A DNA stretch of 41,001 nt, taken from Verrucomicrobiota bacterium. GTDB lineage: Bacteria > Verrucomicrobiota > Kiritimatiellia > CAJWTS01. Below the pieces are notes generated by a model. That model did no database searches. It was not told the DNA's origin and saw only the letters and a list, made by a program, of their open reading frames with translations. Where the stretch lies: assembly GCA_027623315.1 (NCBI GenBank), contig JAQBYD010000002.1, positions 116,140 to 157,140 of the forward strand, given 5' to 3'. A program made the position numbers and the translations under genes. The stretch's first letter is position 1; the number at the start of each line of letters is the position of its first letter. This document shows positions 17,494 to 25,780 of this stretch, piece by piece.

Positions 17494-18321
17494 CTAGTGG
17501 ATTTCGATCTTTCTTTCCGGGTTCTCCTGTCGATTCGAATGAGGGATGACGACGCTCAGGAGACCGTCCTTAAAGGTCGCGCGTACCGATGCCGGGTCCT
17601 CAATGGGCGCCGGGAGTCGGACGCTACGCCGGAAACGCTGATACGAGCTTGCGGTACTCGCGGAATTGTCGTCGGAAGACTGGCTCATGGTCTTTGAGAC
17701 AGCGCTGATGGTCAAACGGTTCCCGTGAATGTTCAGGTTGATCTCGGGTTTGTCGAAATCTGCCAGGCTGACCGTCACGACATAGTTGCTCACCATTTCC
17801 CGCACATCAATCCCGGGTGAAGGAAAGACGGACTTCCAACTGCTGTCGAAGTCAGAAGCAGGCAGGGCTCGAAAGTGAGGATCCTCTCTGACTTGCTCGA
17901 AAAGCTGCGTGACGCGCTGCTCCAGCTCCTGCATGGGTGGATCGAGCGCGAAGGGTGAGCCCGCCGGGCCGTAGAACTGCTGCTCAATGTTCCCGAAGCG
18001 CCGACGGGCCTCGTCGAAGAGGCGCTTGGCCTGGGCATGCATGTCGTACGCATGCGTGCTGGTACTCGAGAGACTACCACCGATTTGAAGAGGGTGTCGG
18101 TGCCCCGGCACGAGTGCCGAGGACACCGACTGCTGGAGGGGCGGGAGATTGGATTCGACGACGCGCGTCTGCCATTTCGCATCAGGGCGATGGCGCGCGC
18201 CATAGATTCTGTAGACTTCGAGCGCGATGACGGCTGACAGCATTCCGACGATGAGGCCAAGCAGCGTGTTGGTCGCGCTGCCGCTCCTTGCATCCAGTCG
18301 TTCTGTTCGCTGCTCGTTCAT
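17494..18321 (-). CDS. Membrane-anchored small heat-shock protein (Hsp20/alpha-crystallin)
   Basis: A 275-residue protein, much longer than the usual 140-160 of Hsp20. A basic N-terminus precedes one membrane helix (LLGLIVGMLSAVIALEVY, about 20-38). A helical linker follows, then the alpha-crystallin domain (about 180-262) opening with SPGIDVREMVSNYVVTVSLA and ending in VRATFKDGLLSVVIP, with the conserved DG-L turn. The extreme C-terminus ERKIEIH carries the I-x-I oligomerisation motif. Small heat-shock proteins hold unfolding proteins without ATP; the anchor suggests protection at the membrane, perhaps on the periplasmic face, since signal-anchor topology is ambiguous. The frame extends 87 residues upstream, but that part lacks domain character and covers the promoter described here. 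Divergent from the two-component operon. Confidence 0.85.
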   Translation of the reverse strand: MNEQRTERLDARSGSATNTLLGLIVGMLSAVIALEVYRIYGARHRPDAKWQTRVVESNLPPLQQSVSSALVPGHRHPLQIGGSLSSTSTHAYDMHAQAKRLFDEARRRFGNIEQQFYGPAGSPFALDPPMQELEQRVTQLFEQVREDPHFRALPASDFDSSWKSVFPSPGIDVREMVSNYVVTVSLADFDKPEINLNIHGNRLTISAVSKTMSQSSDDNSASTASSYQRFRRSVRLPAPIEDPASVRATFKDGLLSVVIPHSNRQENPERKIEIH

Positions 18322-18336
18322 GACGACGTGAGGTAA

Positions 18337-18352
18337 TGCAAGTGGTGTGCCA
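18337..18352 (-). promoter_or_regulatory. Sigma-54 promoter of the heat-shock gene
   Basis: The minus strand reads TGGCACACCACTTGCA, matching the sigma-54 consensus TGGCAC-N5-TTGCA with correct -24 GG / -12 GC spacing. The -12 C is at 18338, so transcription would start near 18326, only about five bases before the ATG at 18321. A nearly leaderless message would result, or the true start codon lies further in. The divergent operon encodes a sigma-54 activator. Confidence 0.75.
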
Positions 18353-18486
18353 ACTCGTGGAAATTGAGATCGGTTTTCTGAGGCAACCGAAGAAATACGT
18401 TTCTTTGCAGCGGCTTTCGCGGGAAATAAAAATGACTGCGGCAGAAGTGAAGCATCGTTGAACGAACGTCGCTGTGCCGATCGACG

Positions 18487-18521
18487 CGACAGCCTGTCGT
18501 ACCCACTACGACATTTTGTCC
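18487..18521. promoter_or_regulatory. Tandem palindromic sites, likely enhancer for the NtrC-type regulator
   Basis: Site 1 (18487-18499) is CGACA-gcc-TGTCG, a perfect palindrome. Site 2 (18509-18521) is CGACA-ttt-TGTCC, nine of ten arm bases. Centres are 22 bp apart, about two helical turns. They lie 155 and 177 bp upstream of the sigma-54 -12 element and 41-75 bp upstream of the histidine kinase start. This fits two dimers of an enhancer-binding protein. The inner half-sites also form TGTCGTA-N5-TACGACA. Confidence 0.65.
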
Positions 18522-18561
18522 GATTGTTTTCGAGACCCGCTTCGTCTACCATCGCTATAGA

Positions 18562-19917
18562 ATGAAGAACGTATGGTCTCACCCCAGTTCTCGGGTCACC
18601 GCCGTCGCCACCGCGGTGATTGGCGCGATCGCACTCGTGGCCGCGGGAAGCCTGGTTTGGCTACACCGCGTCTATCGCAAGTCTCTGCACGAGAATGCCG
18701 CATCAGCGGTCGTCGAGAGCGGGCAGCGGATCACCCGCCAGCTCTCGAATCACGCCTTCGTGCAAGAGCCACAGGGCACGCGGGGCGAACGCATGGCGTT
18801 TACGGAGCTGGTCCGCACGCTATCTACGGTGGAGCCCTCGATTCAATATGTCTCGGTCACCGAGGGTGGTGATATCGAGTTTCATGAGCAGACGCGTCCG
18901 CTGGATCCTTCTTTACCGCATCCCGCAGCAGACACGGCGGCGTCGGGTGTGGTGGAGGTGAAACCGCGGTTGATGATGTTTGGTGATCAGACGATCCCAC
19001 TAATGACGTTCACCGTGCAGACGAGGACTCCCGGATCCTCGCCGCGGTCGTTGCAGGTGGCCCTGCATCGAGACGCCGTGATCGTGGAGGGAGCTGGTCC
19101 GTCGCAGGCGATGGCGTCGATGTTCAGGGTTGCGATCGTGACGGTTTCCACCGCCCTGGGGGTCTGCGTCGTCGTGGTTATCGCGCTCGTCAGGCGTGAA
19201 TCCCAACGCCAGGAGAGACGACGCGCCGAGGAGCACCTGGCCTTCGCGGGGGCGCTCGCCGACGGAGTGATTCACGACATGCGTAATCCGATGAATTCAT
19301 TGAGATTGGACGCGCAACTGTTGCGCAAGGAGGCTCTGAAGGCGGAGCAGGGCGACGCCGGGCGCATTGCGGAACTGGCCGAGAGGATGCAGGGGACGGT
19401 GGACCGAACGGATAGCGTGCTCACGGAATTCCTGTATCTCGCCAGTCCCGACAGCGAGGCTGTGGAGGTGTACGACGTGGTGGAGTGTGTTCGCGATTGC
19501 GCGGCCCTGTTGGCCCCACGTTGCGAGAAGGGCGGCGTGTCGATCAGGATGGACGCGGCGGATCAAGCCATGCCTGCACGTGGTCGCGCCATTCCGATCA
19601 AGCGGGCGCTGGTCAACGTGATGGTGAATGCGATCCAGGCGTCGCCGCAGGGAGGGGCCGTCGTCGTGACGATGGTCATGCGCGGTGGAGAGATTATCAT
19701 CGAGATCGACGACTCCGGACCCGGCATCGCGGGAAGTGACCGCGACCAGGTCTTTGAGATGTTCCACTCCAACCGGCCGGGGGGCACGGGGCTCGGTCTC
19801 TGGATGGCGCGCTCCGCGATTGAGCAGCAGCGGGGGCGGATTACGCTTGCGGATTCGCCCGGTGGCGGCGCACGGGTTGTGATACGATTGCCGGTCGTTG
19901 ACGAGAACGCATCATGA
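18562..19917 (+). CDS. Sensor histidine kinase
   Basis: A 451-residue membrane kinase. Helix 1 (about 12-34) and helix 2 (about 186-211) flank a periplasmic sensor region of about 150 residues with no recognised domain. The phosphorylated histidine is H238 in DGVIHDMRNPMNS. The ATPase domain has the N box (NVMVNAIQASPQGG), G1 DDSGPGIAG and G2 GTGLGLWMARSAIEQ. It lacks a clear HAMP domain between helix 2 and the H box. The ATG has no strong ribosome site. Its stop overlaps the regulator start by four bases (ATGA), so the pair is surely cognate. The periplasmic sensor and the heat-shock target suggest it reads envelope stress. Confidence 0.93.
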   Translation: MKNVWSHPSSRVTAVATAVIGAIALVAAGSLVWLHRVYRKSLHENAASAVVESGQRITRQLSNHAFVQEPQGTRGERMAFTELVRTLSTVEPSIQYVSVTEGGDIEFHEQTRPLDPSLPHPAADTAASGVVEVKPRLMMFGDQTIPLMTFTVQTRTPGSSPRSLQVALHRDAVIVEGAGPSQAMASMFRVAIVTVSTALGVCVVVVIALVRRESQRQERRRAEEHLAFAGALADGVIHDMRNPMNSLRLDAQLLRKEALKAEQGDAGRIAELAERMQGTVDRTDSVLTEFLYLASPDSEAVEVYDVVECVRDCAALLAPRCEKGGVSIRMDAADQAMPARGRAIPIKRALVNVMVNAIQASPQGGAVVVTMVMRGGEIIIEIDDSGPGIAGSDRDQVFEMFHSNRPGGTGLGLWMARSAIEQQRGRITLADSPGGGARVVIRLPVVDENAS

Positions 19918-21266
19918 AGAAGGCCCGCGTACTGATTATCGAGGACGATCCCGACGGTCGTCGTTCTGTCGTGGAAGCCGTCAGCGACGCGGGGTTCGAG
20001 GTCGTGGCGGCGGAGACGGGGGCGCAGGGCATCTCCTGCTTTGAGGCCCAGGACTTCGACGCCGTCCTCTCGGACCTCGTCCTTCCGGACATCGAGGGAA
20101 CACAGGTTCTCGAACGCGTGCAGAAATTGCGACCGGGTACACCGTTTGTGATCATGACTGCGCACGGTTCGATTCCTACTGCCGTGCATGCCTTGAAGTC
20201 GGGGGCACACGATTACATCTTGAAACCGCTGGACCTCGAAGGCTTACAATCCAAGATCGCGCGAGCCGTGGAGACGGGACGCCTTCGCAAAGAGGTGCGT
20301 TCTCTCAAGGATGCGGTGTCGCATCGCTACTCGGCCCGATCCATGATCGCGGGTGCAGCGTCGATGAAGGATGTACTGAATCGCATCGAGAACGTCGCCT
20401 CCACGGATGCTACGGTCCTCGTGTTGGGAGAGAGCGGCACTGGGAAAGAACTCGTAGCTCGCGCGCTTCACGCGGACGGGACGCGTGTGACGGGCCCCTT
20501 TGTAGCCGTCAACTGCGGTGCGATAGCCGAGTCGCTCCTGGAGGCCGAGCTGTTCGGACATGAGAAGGGCTCGTTTACGGGCGCTCACGAAACGCGCAAG
20601 GGCGCGTTCGAGCGTGCCGATGGCGGAACCCTCTTTCTGGATGAAGTCGGCATCGCGCCACTCTCCGTGCAGGCGCGATTGCTCCGCGTGTTGGAAGAGC
20701 GTGAGGTGACGCGCGTGGGCGGACAGGGAGCGAGACATGTGGACGTGCGCGTCGTCGCCGCGTCGAATCGCGACCTTCATGAACTGGTGCAGGCGGGGGA
20801 CTTTCGACACGATCTTCTCTATCGATTGGAGGTGGTGACCATAGAACTACCGCCGCTTCGCGAACGCCGGGAGGATATTCGCCCGCTGATCGAACGATTC
20901 GTGGCCGTGGCCTGCGAGAGTCATTCCCGGCACATCGATAAAGTGGCCAATGAATTTGTGGAGCTCCTCGAGCAATACGACTGGCCCGGAAATATCCGGG
21001 AGCTTCGCAATGCCGTGGAGTCGGCGGTGATCATGACGCCCTCATCGAGCCTGGATGCGAGTGACGTAAAATTTGGACGTCGCCCCGACGCCGGCCGAGA
21101 CGAGGTGCAGGAAGACGTTCCGGCGTCGCTGGCCGCGATCGAGAAACAGGCAATCTTGCGGGCGTTGCAGAGACACGATGGAAATCGTACGCTTGCAGCT
21201 GCGGAACTTGATGTATCGGTCCGCACGGTCCAGCGAAAGATAAAGGACTACGAACTTCCGTTCTGA
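19914..21266 (+). CDS. NtrC-family sigma-54-dependent response regulator
   Basis: A 450-residue enhancer-binding protein. The receiver domain (about 1-120) has acidic pocket EDD (10-12), phospho-acceptor D54 and K104. The AAA+ domain (about 140-375) has Walker A GESGTGKE (172-179), sigma-54 contact loop GSFTGA (219-224, the Ser variant of GAFTGA) and Walker B LFLDEVG (240-246). The C-terminal Fis-type helix-turn-helix (about 405-448) contains NRTLAAAELDVSVRTVQRKI. It is intact and should activate sigma-54 promoters; the one upstream of the divergent heat-shock gene is the obvious target. The stop and the next start share one base (TGATG). Confidence 0.96.
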   Translation: MKKARVLIIEDDPDGRRSVVEAVSDAGFEVVAAETGAQGISCFEAQDFDAVLSDLVLPDIEGTQVLERVQKLRPGTPFVIMTAHGSIPTAVHALKSGAHDYILKPLDLEGLQSKIARAVETGRLRKEVRSLKDAVSHRYSARSMIAGAASMKDVLNRIENVASTDATVLVLGESGTGKELVARALHADGTRVTGPFVAVNCGAIAESLLEAELFGHEKGSFTGAHETRKGAFERADGGTLFLDEVGIAPLSVQARLLRVLEEREVTRVGGQGARHVDVRVVAASNRDLHELVQAGDFRHDLLYRLEVVTIELPPLRERREDIRPLIERFVAVACESHSRHIDKVANEFVELLEQYDWPGNIRELRNAVESAVIMTPSSSLDASDVKFGRRPDAGRDEVQEDVPASLAAIEKQAILRALQRHDGNRTLAAAELDVSVRTVQRKIKDYELPF

Positions 21267-22603
21267 TGAATTCCAGTGACAAGATTATTTTGCCGTCGGC
21301 CCTGGGCCGGCTTCGCGAGCGGCACCCCGGGCAGCGAATCGCATTCTGCTCGGGGTGTTTCGACATCGTGCACTCGGGACACCCCGTATTCTTCGAGCAA
21401 TGCAGGACCTACGCGGATCTACTTGTGGTAGGCGTAGGGGATGACGCGACGGTGCGCGCGCTGAAAGGCGAATCGCGCCCCGTGAATCCCGCCGCGAACC
21501 GGCTCTTCCTGGTCGCGGCGTTTGGTGCCGTGGACTACGTACTGCTCAACGGGGACGTGGGCGACGACGCAATCGACTTTCGAGAGGCATTCCACTGGCT
21601 GCGCCCGGACGTGTTGATCGTGGATGATGAGGACGCCGCGATCGACGCAAAGACCGCGTTGTGTCACGAAGTAGGGGCTGAGCTGATCTCGGTGCCGCGC
21701 GACCTTCCGCCGCAACTGGTGCCCACGTCTACCAGCCAGATCATTGAGACCGTAAACTTTGCTCTGCGCTGTCCCTTGAGAATCGACTTCGCCGGTGGGT
21801 GGACCGACATTCCGTTTCTGATGGAAGACGAACCCGGATACGTGTCGAACGTCGCGATTCGACCGCTGGTTGAGTTACGCGACGGAAATCTCAATTTCTC
21901 GGGTTATCCACGTGGGAGCGGTCTCACGACGTCGACGGCCGCCCGAATGCTCGAGATGCTCAGTGCGCCTCACTATGTCGCAGCGGGTAAGGAGTTGCGC
22001 ACCATCGCGGAGGATCTCTTCTCTTATGAGAACCGGGATCTGCATTGGGCGATCGGCCGTCAGGATATGCATGTGCTGACGTTCGGCGGCTTTAACTGCC
22101 TTCGATACGAACAGGACCGTGCCGTGCGTGAACCCCATTCGGTTAAGGTCGAGGCGCTGCAGACGCTGAAATCCCATCTCGTTTTGATGCATACAAGTCA
22201 GTCTCGCAACGCGCAAACGGTCGTCGAGCAGGTTCACGAACGGTATCGGAGTCGCGCCGGCAGGGCCGCGTTGGCGGAGATGGTCGAGCTCGGACAGGCA
22301 TTCCGGCGTGCTTTGGAGAATTTGAGCTTCGAAGAGTGTGGCGACATCATGCATCGAAACTGGGAGCAACAGAAGAGCCTCGCACCGGCGTCGACCAGTC
22401 CCGGGATCGACGAGATCTACGATTACGCCAGATCGATCGGGGGTACGGGAAAGTTGTGTGGTGCCGGTGGTGGTGGCGCTTTTGTCTTCTACGCTGCTGA
22501 CGCGGACGCGTTTCTAGCGCAGATGAAGGCCCGGTTTTCGAGGTGTTTCGAGATCGATTTCGACTTTGAGATGCGCGATATCAAGGTCCTCAACGGCCTG
22601 TAA
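21266..22603 (+). CDS. Fused cytidylyltransferase-like and GHMP sugar kinase protein
   Basis: A 445-residue bifunctional protein. The N-terminal part (about 20-160) is a nucleotidyltransferase of the HldE C-domain/RfaE type: AFCSGCFDIVHSGH with the H-x-G-H motif at 36-39, and STSQII near 155. The C-terminal part (about 165-445) is a GHMP kinase most like D-glycero-alpha-D-manno-heptose 7-phosphate kinase (HddA): RCPLRIDFAGGWTD (168-181), phosphate loop GSGLTTSTA (217-225) and GAGGGGAF (399-406). The pair could phosphorylate a sugar and activate it as a nucleotide-sugar, probably a heptose or similar for the cell surface. HldE instead joins a ribokinase-type kinase to this transferase, so the fusion is unusual. 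The start is coupled to the regulator gene. Confidence 0.85.
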   Translation: MNSSDKIILPSALGRLRERHPGQRIAFCSGCFDIVHSGHPVFFEQCRTYADLLVVGVGDDATVRALKGESRPVNPAANRLFLVAAFGAVDYVLLNGDVGDDAIDFREAFHWLRPDVLIVDDEDAAIDAKTALCHEVGAELISVPRDLPPQLVPTSTSQIIETVNFALRCPLRIDFAGGWTDIPFLMEDEPGYVSNVAIRPLVELRDGNLNFSGYPRGSGLTTSTAARMLEMLSAPHYVAAGKELRTIAEDLFSYENRDLHWAIGRQDMHVLTFGGFNCLRYEQDRAVREPHSVKVEALQTLKSHLVLMHTSQSRNAQTVVEQVHERYRSRAGRAALAEMVELGQAFRRALENLSFEECGDIMHRNWEQQKSLAPASTSPGIDEIYDYARSIGGTGKLCGAGGGGAFVFYAADADAFLAQMKARFSRCFEIDFDFEMRDIKVLNGL

Positions 22604-22723
22604 GCGCCGGCAGCCGTCCGGCTAGGGTCAGGTACTCGTGGGGGATCTGCCGCCTTGCGCCACCCGCTCCGACACTGTAAACTTCCCGTTTTTGAGAATC
22701 CGGTGACCTAACGGCGAGTCTCC

Positions 22724-25700
22724 ATGCTGATTCGGACAAAACTGCTGATCCTGCTCTGCGTCGTGTGCACGGTATTTGCCGGTCTCGTCTATACAATCGA
22801 GAAGAAGGTATTTATTCGGCAGGCTCTCGAGCACGAACAGAGGGAGCTTCTTCTCACGGGAGCCCGCGCCATGGTCGCCATCGAGCGTGAGCTCTCGGAT
22901 CTGAGCCGATTTGCCGACGACTACGCGTCCTGGGACGATACCTATTCGTTCATGGAGGACGCAGATCCCGACTACCTCGCGAGTAATTTCGTTCCCGAGA
23001 TGTTCGAAGGCAACGAGATTAATCTCGTCTGTATCGTGGATCTGGAGGGCGCGATACGTTACGCGCGCTTCTACGACCTGGTGGACGGCGCGTTTCATGA
23101 CCTGGCGCCATTCACGTCCGAATCGGTGCCTCTGAAGGCATCCTGGTCTCGTCATGCTGACGCGGGAAGCTGTACGAACGGGATGATCGGTACGCAGCGC
23201 GGAGTCCTGATGATCGCGTCCGAGCCCATTTTGCCGAGCGAAGCGACGGGGCCGGTGCGCGGAACGCTGATTGTCGGTCGGCTCCTGGATGAGCGAAGGA
23301 TGGCGCGAGTCAGGGATCTGGTACGAATCGCGATGGAGATCATCCCTGCCGAAGCGTACCCGATTCCGATCGGTATGGCGGCCACCACGCAGGATCGACG
23401 TTCGGGCCCGCCGCATGTCCTGGATACACGGTTACCGAGTACCGCCTTCGCGTATTTCCCGGTTCCGGATATTGAGGGTGCGCCTCTGATTGTCCTGCAG
23501 GTGTCGATGGATCGGATTTTTCTCGCCGAAGCCTGGCAGTCGGCCCGCTTCGCGATGGTCGTGGTCCTGGCCGGCGGGCTAGCCGGTCTGATCGCGATTC
23601 TGATCTTCGTGGAGAGCCAGGTCTTGCGGCGCCTGGGCGCGGTTGGTCGTTTCGTAGCAAAGATCCGTCAGACGCATGATCTGACGACCCGCCTCCCAGC
23701 TTCCCGCCACGACGAGGTCGGGCATATGGCGCAGGGGATCAACGAGATGTTGGAGGAATTGCAGGAAACGGAGCAATCGCTGCGTTCCAGCCAGGAGCAC
23801 CTCGAACTTGCCCTGCAGGGCGCCGATCTCGGACTCTGGGATTGGGATATCCAAACGGGTAAGTGTCTCTTTGATGACCGATGGACCGAGATGCTTGGCT
23901 ACGAACGGCACGAGATCGATCCCGACATCAAGGGCTGGGAGGGCCTGATTCATCCGGAGGACCAGGTACGCTTTGAGTCTGCCCGCGCAGCGCATCTGAA
24001 CGGGAAGAGCGACCAACTCGATGCCGTTTACCGCCTGCGCCGCAAAGGGGAGGGCTGGGAGTGGGTCCTGGTGCGCGGCAAGGTTGTGGCGCGGAGCCCC
24101 GATGGTGCGGCGCTGAGAATGTCCGGAACTCACCTTGATGTGACCAAAACTCGTCTCGCGGAGGAGCGCTACACCATGCTGTTCGAGCAGATGCTCAGGG
24201 GCTTTGCGCTTTTCGAAATCGTTGCCGGCACCGACGGCGAGCCGGAAGATTATCGGTTTGTGGAGGTGAATCCGGCGTTCGAAACTCAGACCGGCCTCAT
24301 TTCAGCGGACGTGATCGGGAAGAGCGTGGTTGACGTTTTTCCAGACGTCCGGGAACGATGGCTCAGACTCTTCAGAAACGTTGCGCGCACCGGACAGCCC
24401 GAGCACGCCGAAGACTACACCGGTGAACTGGATCGCTACTATGAACTGACCGTCTTCGCGCCATCCATCGGGCAGCTCGCGGTCATCTTCCGCGATGTCA
24501 GCGAGAAGCGCAGGGCCGAGCAAGAGCATAATCGGCTCCAAACCCAGATTCAGCAGACCCAGAAACTCGAAAGCCTCGGTGTGCTGGCCGGCGGCATCGC
24601 GCATGACTTCAACAACCTGTTGATGGGGATCATGGGAAACACGGACCTCGCGCGCGATGACATCCCTGACGACTCGCCCGCGCACGAAAGCCTCAAGGAG
24701 ATCGAAACCGCTTCAAAGCGTGCGGCTGAACTGTGCCGGCAGATGTTGGCCTATTCCGGACGGGGGCGATTCGTGGTCGAGTCCATGGATCTTAATGCAG
24801 TGATTCAGGAGATGTCGCAGCTGATCAACGTGTCGATCTCCAAGAAGGCCGAGCTTGAACTTGATCTCGCGCTAAAGCTGCCGGCGATCGAGGCGGATAT
24901 TACGCAGATCCGCCAGATCGTGATGAATCTGATCATTAATGCTTCGGAGGCGCTCGGCGAGATGCCGGGGCACATACGAATCTCGACCGGGGTCGTGGAC
25001 TGTGCGCGTCGGGAGCTGAGCCGATCGCATGTTAACCCGGATCTGCCCGCCGGGCCGTATGTCTATCTCCAAGTCCAAGATACGGGCTGCGGAATGTCGA
25101 ACGAGGTCCGCGATCGCATCTTCGATCCGTTCTACACCACGAAGTTCACGGGACGCGGCCTCGGACTGGGCGCCGTGATGGGGATTATGCGGGGCCACCG
25201 CGGCGCGATTTTGGTCGACACGGCTCCACAGAACGGCACGATTTTCAAAATTCTGTTTCCACCGGGCACGAGGAACGCTCCGTCAGCCAATACCGATAGC
25301 GAGAGCGTGGAGTTCGGCGCGTTTCGTGGAATTGGGACCGTCCTGATTGTTGACGACGAGCCCACCGTGATGCATACCGCAGTGGGTCTGCTGAGCAAAA
25401 TGGGATTCGATATAATGACCGCCGTGGATGGTCGAGAGGCCGTCTCCGTCTTCGAACGCCACTGTCACCAGATCGTGTGCGTCATCCTGGATCTCACGAT
25501 GCCGGAGATGGATGGAGTTGAGGCCTATCAACACCTCAGAAAGATTCACGCTCGAACGCCGATCGTGATCTCGAGCGGCTACGAAGAGTCCGAACTGGAC
25601 GACCGTTTCACAGGGCCTGGCATCTTTGCCTTCCTTCAGAAGCCGTATCAACGTTCGGCCCTCGAAGCCACCATGCGCAAGGTGTTGGAGCAGGATCGGG

Positions 25701-25735
25701 ATCTCGAGTCGGCATCGCTTTCGTCGTCTTCGTAA
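22724..25735 (+). CDS. Hybrid sensor histidine kinase (CHASE4-HAMP-PAS-PAS-HisKA-ATPase-REC)
   Basis: A 1003-residue protein. Helix 1 is at about 5-24. The extracytoplasmic domain (about 45-265) has CHASE4 features (FADDYASWDDTYSFMED, SNFVPEMFE). Helix 2 (about 272-296) and HAMP (about 297-345) follow. PAS domain 1 (about 360-480) contains GLWDWDIQTGKCLFDDRW; PAS domain 2 (about 490-605) follows. The H box is LAGGIAHDFNNLL with H627. The ATPase domain has LIINASEALGE and DTGCGMS. The receiver domain has acidic DDE near 880 and phospho-acceptor D923. No output regulator is adjacent, so the final partner is elsewhere. The 120-base gap before it holds no gene and a weak TTGCGC-N17-TAAACT. Confidence 0.94.
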   Translation: MLIRTKLLILLCVVCTVFAGLVYTIEKKVFIRQALEHEQRELLLTGARAMVAIERELSDLSRFADDYASWDDTYSFMEDADPDYLASNFVPEMFEGNEINLVCIVDLEGAIRYARFYDLVDGAFHDLAPFTSESVPLKASWSRHADAGSCTNGMIGTQRGVLMIASEPILPSEATGPVRGTLIVGRLLDERRMARVRDLVRIAMEIIPAEAYPIPIGMAATTQDRRSGPPHVLDTRLPSTAFAYFPVPDIEGAPLIVLQVSMDRIFLAEAWQSARFAMVVVLAGGLAGLIAILIFVESQVLRRLGAVGRFVAKIRQTHDLTTRLPASRHDEVGHMAQGINEMLEELQETEQSLRSSQEHLELALQGADLGLWDWDIQTGKCLFDDRWTEMLGYERHEIDPDIKGWEGLIHPEDQVRFESARAAHLNGKSDQLDAVYRLRRKGEGWEWVLVRGKVVARSPDGAALRMSGTHLDVTKTRLAEERYTMLFEQMLRGFALFEIVAGTDGEPEDYRFVEVNPAFETQTGLISADVIGKSVVDVFPDVRERWLRLFRNVARTGQPEHAEDYTGELDRYYELTVFAPSIGQLAVIFRDVSEKRRAEQEHNRLQTQIQQTQKLESLGVLAGGIAHDFNNLLMGIMGNTDLARDDIPDDSPAHESLKEIETASKRAAELCRQMLAYSGRGRFVVESMDLNAVIQEMSQLINVSISKKAELELDLALKLPAIEADITQIRQIVMNLIINASEALGEMPGHIRISTGVVDCARRELSRSHVNPDLPAGPYVYLQVQDTGCGMSNEVRDRIFDPFYTTKFTGRGLGLGAVMGIMRGHRGAILVDTAPQNGTIFKILFPPGTRNAPSANTDSESVEFGAFRGIGTVLIVDDEPTVMHTAVGLLSKMGFDIMTAVDGREAVSVFERHCHQIVCVILDLTMPEMDGVEAYQHLRKIHARTPIVISSGYEESELDDRFTGPGIFAFLQKPYQRSALEATMRKVLEQDRDLESASLSSSS

Positions 25736-25780
25736 ATCTTCTTGTTCGCACGGACACGGATGCTTACTTTGAGCCGTGCG

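Noticed and set aside
18322-18582. An 87-residue upstream extension of the heat-shock protein
   Set aside because: It covers the sigma-54 promoter and the palindromes, overlaps the divergent kinase start and has no domain-like character.
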